Source: JAVJSU01 sp040219275
GTDB taxonomy: Bacteria; Chloroflexota; Anaerolineae; Aggregatilineales; Phototrophicaceae
Length of the DNA stretch: 64,000 nt
Reading direction: 5' to 3'
Assembly (NCBI GenBank): GCA_040219275.1
Contig: JAVJSU010000024.1
Coordinates: forward strand, 209,694-273,693
This document shows positions 58,991 through 64,000 of the stretch, piece after piece. Position 1 is the first letter of the stretch. The number at the start of each line of letters is the position of its first letter. The notes beneath the pieces were generated by a model. It was given only the letters and a program-made list of their open reading frames with translations. It searched no databases and was not told where the DNA came from. Position numbers and translations under genes: made by a program.

Positions 58991-60573
58991 TAGCGTGTCC
59001 AGATGGGATGCGAAGCGCCTCCCTGTGTTAGCTGATGTGCAACGCCAGATTCAACATCAACAATCCATAAATTGTCCTGATAAATGAATGCAATCTGCCG
59101 ACCATCAGGGCTCCACACGAATTCCTGTGAATTCAAACCTTGTTGACCCTGTTCAGGGAAGATGATACTTGCATTACTTCCGTCACGATCTGCGACCACA
59201 AGATCATAGTCGCTCGCGGTAATGCTACTTTCCCAATCGCGTGCTTGTAAATAAGCGATGTAGCCGCGTGGATACTGGGAACTGGGATCAGTGATCTCCG
59301 GTGAAAATTTAGGTTGTGACCAGATTCCTGCACGATCAACGATATCGGCATTAAATGTGCCATCGGTAGAAGTTACCGCCACGTTGAAGACCGGGCTTGC
59401 CGCTTCATCTTCACCACCAATGGGTGGACCATGTACAGTTGTCGCAATCAGGTTGCTATCCGGTGACCAGGAGACTGTTGTTCTCCATGACCAATCGCGG
59501 AATGTGCTTAGTGCGGCATATGAGACGAGTGGTTCTCCAAGCTGACCTTCATCAAGATTGACCAAACCGATGGAATCTGCGCGTATCCATGCGACCCGTT
59601 CACCATTTGGCGACCATTCAAATTGCATTCCCCACCAGCCATAAGGACCAGCGTTCGGATCATCCAAGATTTGCTCAATGTTCAAGGCTTCTCCGGTATC
59701 CAGATCAATTCGCATGAGCCATAGGTCGTTAAAGGCTTGCCAGCCGGGAGCGGCAGGGTGAACTTCTCCTTGCGAATAACTGATTGTATTTGCGCGTTCC
59801 GGAACCCATTCTGCGAATAGCACATCCTGTACTCGAAGTTGAGTCGCATTCGGCAATGGGACTGTAGTATCGGCGATAACCCATAGCTCATTCAGTATTG
59901 TCTCATCGGAATCGTCAGGCAAAGTGGCAAAGAGTAATTGCCGCCCATCTGCCGAAAGGCTGAGTATTCTATCATCCAAATTTCCAGATTCGGTAAGCGC
60001 GCGGCGGGCATTATTACTGCCACGCATAATCCATACGTTCTGATTGCTGATATAGGCAATTGTTCCTGTGATGGGCACAGGCTCTAAATCCGTTGTGGGA
60101 GCGACATAAATAATTTCATCTTGTGGATTGACCGTCACGTTACGCCGAATTTCAACGCGCTCACTCGGTTCCCCGTCGACAATGGTCGTGCGGTAACATA
60201 CCTGCTCTTCACCATTTACGCCAGATCTCCCAACACGTACTTCGTCTGGAGCGAGACCATCAATTTGATTTGTGATTGATCGATAGGGTATCTCCACATT
60301 TTCACAACTGGTCTCTTCCGAAACGCGTACTACCGTGATGCGAATACCATCGCTGATCTGTGTGACAAGAGGGGGATTGGGACGGTCAAGTGGACCAAGC
60401 TCAACGTCTACCTCTCGCAGAAATTGCCCAACCGTAATCGGTTCTGTATGGCTGTATGTTTGAACACGCCCGTCAACCACTAAAGAGACCAGGATCGGTT
60501 GTACTTCTTGTTCCGGGGTGCAACCGACTGCGAGCAATGTGATGAAGATAAGAAGTTTTAGTAGATTTTTCAT
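58990..60573 (-). CDS. Lipoprotein with DUF348, G5 and PD40 propeller domains
   Basis: A 527-residue lipoprotein. The signal ends in the lipobox LAVGC (Cys18). Then comes a DUF348-like region (about residues 29-65, with SLVVDGRVQTY and VGQFLREV), a G5 domain (about 95-165, EEQVCYRTTIVDGEPSERVEI), and a C-terminal half made of PD40/TolB-like propeller blades, such as LSLSADGRQLLFAT, FEWSPNGERVAWIR and FVWSPDGRQIAFIY. G5 domains bind N-acetylglucosamine or zinc. It should be an extracellular cell-wall-associated protein. ATG 60573 is preferred over 60591, which overlaps the methyltransferase gene. The 3' end overlaps the Wzy fusion gene by one base. Confidence 0.85.
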   Translation of the reverse strand: MKNLLKLLIFITLLAVGCTPEQEVQPILVSLVVDGRVQTYSHTEPITVGQFLREVDVELGPLDRPNPPLVTQISDGIRITVVRVSEETSCENVEIPYRSITNQIDGLAPDEVRVGRSGVNGEEQVCYRTTIVDGEPSERVEIRRNVTVNPQDEIIYVAPTTDLEPVPITGTIAYISNQNVWIMRGSNNARRALTESGNLDDRILSLSADGRQLLFATLPDDSDETILNELWVIADTTVPLPNATQLRVQDVLFAEWVPERANTISYSQGEVHPAAPGWQAFNDLWLMRIDLDTGEALNIEQILDDPNAGPYGWWGMQFEWSPNGERVAWIRADSIGLVNLDEGQLGEPLVSYAALSTFRDWSWRTTVSWSPDSNLIATTVHGPPIGGEDEAASPVFNVAVTSTDGTFNADIVDRAGIWSQPKFSPEITDPSSQYPRGYIAYLQARDWESSITASDYDLVVADRDGSNASIIFPEQGQQGLNSQEFVWSPDGRQIAFIYQDNLWIVDVESGVAHQLTQGGASHPIWTR

Positions 60574-60577
60574 AGGA

Positions 60578-61462
60578 TCACTGACTACCATTACGTTTAC
60601 TCAAGACATAAATACGCGGATGCAGTCCACGTAGGGAAACTTTGATAATTTGCTGTGCGTACCATGAGCGATTATTCGCCAACACGCTTTCTATCAATTT
60701 TACCTCATGCGTAATCACTGTAAATATTGCATCCGGTGTGGCGATTCGTGCGGCCTCGTCGAATATTTGCGGGTATTGTTTGATATTGTCTTGATGTGAG
60801 CCGACAAGCTGTCCAAAAGGCAAATCTGCATAGAGACGATTAGCGAAATTTGATGGCAAAGGTAACGATTTTACGTCGGTACGAATTAGTTCAAGGTCTG
60901 TTCCGGTAACGAAACTTGCATTAAGGTTTTCACGCGCACAGGCGAGTGCTAATTCGTCATTATCACACCCGATAATTTTAGATACCCCGGTAGACAGTAG
61001 TCGTTCGATCATTATCGTGCCAGAACCGCAGGCAAGATTGACAACGATGTCTTCCCGTGATGGTTTTGAGAGTTGTATCATTGATGACGCGACAGGACCG
61101 TTTAGTGCACCTTCAAAGTTGCAGACACGCCATAATCGTGTTGCATGAGGTCTGGGTGTGATGCGAATTAAGATTTCCCAGCCCTTGTTTGCTCGGCGCA
61201 AGCGGATCAGCAGATCACCGTTTTCACTGCCTTCTGGAAGATTTAAGGCATCACCTAATTCTCGTTTGAGACGTTGCATTACTGATGATTCTGATCCTGC
61301 GGCACTAATGTAGAAATTATCGAATGTCGTTTTTTGTAATTTATAAACATCACGGATTTCATCGAGCAACCGATGAAAATGTTGATGTCCAAGCAAGGCT
61401 TTGGGGCGAGGAACATCGAAGTAAAGTGATATGTATAGGCTGTTGATTGTGCGTAACTGCAT
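60578..61462 (-). CDS. Class I methyltransferase, probable tRNA/rRNA guanine-N2 type
   Basis: A 294-residue protein. The SAM-binding glycine loop is NLACGSGTIMIE (about residues 153-164), the acidic strand end IGCDND, and the target-binding motif DLPFGQLVGSH, a version of the N/D-P-P-Y/F motif that acts on amino groups of bases. The end ISLRGLHPRIYVLSK-like (VSLRGLHPRIYVL) fits Trm14/THUMPD3-type tRNA guanosine-N2 methyltransferases. The N-terminal 110 residues could be a degenerate THUMP region. The target RNA is inferred. It ends 5 bases before the lipoprotein start. Confidence 0.8.
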   Translation of the reverse strand: MQLRTINSLYISLYFDVPRPKALLGHQHFHRLLDEIRDVYKLQKTTFDNFYISAAGSESSVMQRLKRELGDALNLPEGSENGDLLIRLRRANKGWEILIRITPRPHATRLWRVCNFEGALNGPVASSMIQLSKPSREDIVVNLACGSGTIMIERLLSTGVSKIIGCDNDELALACARENLNASFVTGTDLELIRTDVKSLPLPSNFANRLYADLPFGQLVGSHQDNIKQYPQIFDEAARIATPDAIFTVITHEVKLIESVLANNRSWYAQQIIKVSLRGLHPRIYVLSKRNGSQ

Positions 61463-61646
61463 TAACTTCGGTAAATAAGGAGACGTAAATCGTACCGCGC
61501 CGGATACGCACTGGATTGAGTTTGGCTTAGAAATTACTTTAATTTCGTCTTCCGCGATATGTTCGAGACCAGTACTTACTTCTGCCTCAAACGTGAATAA
61601 CTGCGTATCGATTGAGTTTCTCCTGCTTATTGGGATGAACGGATGA

Positions 61647-61685
61647 AATGGATGACCAGAATAATCCGGTCATCCATTTTTGAAT
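61647..61685 (-). terminator. Hairpin after the PKD-repeat gene
   Basis: AATGGATGACC and GGTCATCCATT form an 11-base stem with a 10-base loop. On the minus strand the T-tract is short (ATTTCATCC), so it is a weak terminator for the PKD gene. The plus strand has TTTTTG. Between 61463 and 61646 I see no gene. Confidence 0.55.
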
Positions 61686-61697
61686 TATGGTTTCAGT

Positions 61698-64000
61698 TTA
61701 TCTGAAGATACTCGTTCTTAGATTTTCGAGAAGCGCGAGTGTATAGAAGTTTCTCGCATTTGCCCCGTATTGCAAGCCTGAGCCTGCAAGACTACCTGCA
61801 CCTTCTGGCGCAACACTTGGTGAGACGTTATCTCCATTTAACCCGCTGTTGGCAAGTTCATTGAAGACGCGCCACTGGTTGAATACCGGCATGCCTAAGG
61901 CATTTGCTGTGTTGAAGATGGCTTCATTGAGTGTTAGCGTACGGTCAATAATGCCTTGATCTCCGAGGCGTGGATAGATTGTGTTCACAACCGGAATGAC
62001 ATTGCTACCCAGAATCGTATTAATGACCTGCTGGAGATTGGCTTCAAATGCCGCTGGATCAGTTCCTTCCAGAGCATCACGGTAGCCGATATTGATGATG
62101 GCTACGCTGGCATTTGCGATGCGTAGCTCACAAGCGAGGAGTGTTTCCCCCGGTTCACTACAAATCGGACTAAAATCGCTCCCTGGACGTTGTAGATCTG
62201 CGATGAGTAAATCACCTGTTGCAACGCTGGAACGGCTAAAGCTAGAGGTAGCATCCGCCATATCAGTATTGTATGCATTGATGACATTCTGTAAGAAATC
62301 GCTCGTGCCCGGTTCCAGTGCGAAAGTTGACGGGTCTGTATCATCGAACGGATCAAGATATTGCGGATTTACTGCCGTTTGATCGCCAATCAACGCAAAG
62401 GCATCTGCGTTACGTCCCTGTGCGATCCCGCCCTGATACACACGAATGAGATTACTCATAAAGTTATTCATATCAGGAACAATCGGTGATGTTTCCACAA
62501 TGCTGGGCGTTGATGCTTCAGTGACGGTAACCTGTTGAGAAGACGTAGCAGGTGTGGAATTTGCTGTATCTGTGACCGTGACATTCACGGTATAAGTGCC
62601 ACCTGCGGTATAGGTGTGTTGTGTGGTCGCGCCGTTGCCGATATTACCGTCCCCAAAGTCCCACGCGACAGTATAAATACCATCGCCACCTGTAGCAGAA
62701 GCGGAGAAGTCGACTACAAGCGGTGAAGATTCAGTTGCTGTAAAGTTAATTTGAAGCGGATCTAGGGTGACCGGTTCAGTTACAGTGACCTGTTGAGAAG
62801 CCGTAGCAGGTGTGGAATTTGCCGTATCTGTGACCGTGACATTCACGGTATAGGTGCCACCAGCGGCATAGGTGTGTTGTGTGGTAGCGCCGTTGCCGAT
62901 ATTACCGTCCCCAAAGTCCCATGCAACAGTGTAGTTACCATCACCGCCGGAAGGCATGGCTGAGAAATCGACCACAAGTGGTGAGGATTCCGTTGCAGTA
63001 AAGCTGATTTGAAGCGGATCAAGGACGACCGGCTCAGTCACCGTAACCTGTTGTGAAGAGGTGGCTGGCGTTGAATTTGCTGTATCCGTCACCGTAACAT
63101 TGACAGTATACGTACCACCCGCGGCATAGGTATGCTGTGTGGTCGCGCCATTGCCAACATTGCCATCACCGAAGTCCCATGCGACTGTGTAGTTTCCATC
63201 CCCACCTGAAGGCGTAGCTGAAAAATCGACGACGAGGGGCGTAGATTCCGTTGCAGTAAAGCTGATTTGAAGCGGGTCAAGAACAACCGGCTCCGTAACC
63301 GTGATTTGTTGTGATGAGGTTGCCGGTGTTGAATTTGCTGTATCCGTAACAGTCAGGTTGACGGTATAGGTGCCACCAGCGCCGTAAGTATGCTGTGTGG
63401 TCGCGCCATTGCCAACATTGCCATCACCGAAGTCCCATGCATAAGAATAATTGCCATCACCACCAGTAGCCGAAGCGGAGAAATCTCCAAGCAACGGTGA
63501 CAATTCCGTGGCGGTGAAGTTGACCTGAATTGGGTCGAGTACAACAGGTTCAGTGACCGTGACCTGTTGTGAAGCTGTAGCCGGTGTGGAATTTGCGGTA
63601 TCCGTAACGGTTACGTTGACGGTATAGGTATCACCATCGTCATAGGTGTGTTGTGTGGTCGCGCCATTGCCAACATTGCCATCACCGAAGTCCCACGCAA
63701 TCGTGTAGTTGCCGTCGCCGCCAGTAGCGGAAGCAGAGAAATCAACCACGAGTGGCGTAGATTCGGTTGCCGTGAAGCTGATTTGAAGCGGAGCAAGGGC
63801 TTCCGTAACCGTGACCTGTTGTGAAGCTGTAGCCGGTGTGGAATTTGCGGTATCCGTAACCGTCACGTTGACAGTATAGGTACCACCAGCGGCATAGGTG
63901 TGTTGTGTGGTTGCGCCATTACCAACATTGCCATCACCGAAGTCCCACGCAATCGTGTAGTTGCCGTCGCCGCCAGTAGCGGAAGCAGAGAAATCAACCA
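61698..64000 (-). CDS. Secreted PKD-repeat protein with C-terminal SGNH-like domain (partial)
   Basis: The 3' part of a large gene that runs off the right edge; the N-terminus is not in the window. At least six PKD repeats are seen, each with the family core WDFGDGN and the ending TYTVN-VTVTDTANS, about 86 residues apart. The final 260 residues (from about position 62480 down) resemble an SGNH/GDSL esterase domain: LIGDQTA at the block-I place, INIGYRD at block III. The catalytic Ser of GDS reads Gln, and no D-x-x-H is seen near the C-terminus, so the domain may be inactive. The repeats suggest a surface or adhesion protein. Confidence 0.8.
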   Translation of the reverse strand, partial: VDFSASATGGDGNYTIAWDFGDGNVGNGATTQHTYAAGGTYTVNVTVTDTANSTPATASQQVTVTEALAPLQISFTATESTPLVVDFSASATGGDGNYTIAWDFGDGNVGNGATTQHTYDDGDTYTVNVTVTDTANSTPATASQQVTVTEPVVLDPIQVNFTATELSPLLGDFSASATGGDGNYSYAWDFGDGNVGNGATTQHTYGAGGTYTVNLTVTDTANSTPATSSQQITVTEPVVLDPLQISFTATESTPLVVDFSATPSGGDGNYTVAWDFGDGNVGNGATTQHTYAAGGTYTVNVTVTDTANSTPATSSQQVTVTEPVVLDPLQISFTATESSPLVVDFSAMPSGGDGNYTVAWDFGDGNIGNGATTQHTYAAGGTYTVNVTVTDTANSTPATASQQVTVTEPVTLDPLQINFTATESSPLVVDFSASATGGDGIYTVAWDFGDGNIGNGATTQHTYTAGGTYTVNVTVTDTANSTPATSSQQVTVTEASTPSIVETSPIVPDMNNFMSNLIRVYQGGIAQGRNADAFALIGDQTAVNPQYLDPFDDTDPSTFALEPGTSDFLQNVINAYNTDMADATSSFSRSSVATGDLLIADLQRPGSDFSPICSEPGETLLACELRIANASVAIINIGYRDALEGTDPAAFEANLQQVINTILGSNVIPVVNTIYPRLGDQGIIDRTLTLNEAIFNTANALGMPVFNQWRVFNELANSGLNGDNVSPSVAPEGAGSLAGSGLQYGANARNFYTLALLENLRTSIFR
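62510..64000. repeat. Tandem 258-bp repeats encoding PKD domains
   Basis: The same nucleotide pattern recurs with its reference point at 62572, 62830, 63088, 63346, 63604 and 63856. The period is exactly 258 bases for four intervals and 252 for the last. The shorter interval comes from a two-codon deletion in one linker. Copies are highly similar, which suggests recent duplication or gene conversion. The array continues beyond the right edge. Confidence 0.9.

Noticed and set aside
62510..64000. Possible CRISPR or mobile repeat array
   Set aside because: The units are 258 bases long, keep an open reading frame and encode PKD domains. There are no short spacers or direct repeats of CRISPR size.
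1..64000. Signs of a prophage, insertion sequence, integron or genomic island
   Set aside because: No transposase, integrase, terminase or phage structural gene was seen, and no tRNA-bounded segment. Codon style looks even across the window.

Overview
The window looks like an ordinary chromosomal segment of a Chloroflexota bacterium (probably Anaerolineae or a close relative). This is inferred from family make-up: LysM and PKD surface proteins, two MoxR/DUF58 loci, a Bat-type operon, a kinase fused to a PQQ propeller, a type 2 IPP isomerase, roadblock/GTPase regulators, and medium G+C with many GTG/TTG starts and -10 boxes close to TATAAT. No rRNA, tRNA, CRISPR array, transposase, integrase or phage gene was seen. 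Coding density is very high, and neighbouring genes often overlap as ATGA or share stop codons.

Layout. 1-2448: a partial gene, a ParB-like regulator, a Nudix hydrolase and two small membrane proteins. 2445-10196: a nine-gene plus-strand operon (MoxR, DUF58, BatD-like, two VWA proteins, TPR lipoprotein, BatD, TPR-SH3) of the Bat aerotolerance type. 10193-12539: a SucD/SucC-like pair with altered catalytic residues, then YlxP/DUF503. 12741-16271: two secreted LysM proteins around a DUF192 gene. 16308-19458: queA, rplU, rpmA, an L31 with an extra C-terminal domain, and tdk. 19550-24885: a histidine-rich membrane protein, ruvB/upp from divergent promoters, a WecA/MraY-type transferase and an acidic-tailed membrane protein. 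24888-31670: tpi, pgk, gap, yvcK, DUF1461 and a membrane-fused spermidine-synthase-like protein, all on the minus strand. 31733-33976: a second MoxR/DUF58 pair. 34339-37586: roadblock protein, pyrG and an adenosine-deaminase-like protein lacking its metal ligands. 37643-45013: small heat-shock protein, a COG2229-type GTPase, and a six-gene signalling operon (Ser/Thr kinase-PQQ, PP2C, J-domain-VWA, FHA-zinc ribbon, a small protein, an OmpR-type regulator). 45144-51067: hemW, a second ParB-like protein, fni, acpP, a membrane protein, a BchI-like ATPase and a thioesterase. 51116-60573: exopolysaccharide genes (GT4, GtrA, two Wzy-like ligases, UDP-xylose synthase), a macro-domain protein and a G5/PD40 lipoprotein. 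60578-64000: an RNA methyltransferase-like protein and the 3' part of a secreted PKD-repeat protein that runs off the right edge.

How the genes fit together. Lower glycolysis (gap-pgk-tpi) sits behind the YvcK carbon-flux regulator. The kinase, phosphatase and FHA genes form one phospho-signalling unit. The Bat/MoxR and second MoxR/DUF58 loci are probably envelope-associated chaperone-like assemblies. The 51-59 kb block assembles a surface polysaccharide.

The most unusual items are enzyme families whose catalytic residues appear replaced: the SucCD-like pair, the adenosine-deaminase-like protein, and the glycosidase-like domain fused to an O-antigen ligase. Also unusual are the L31 with an RNA-polymerase-alpha-CTD-like tail and the J-domain-VWA fusion inside a phospho-signalling operon. 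All family assignments come from reading motifs by eye; no database search was run.
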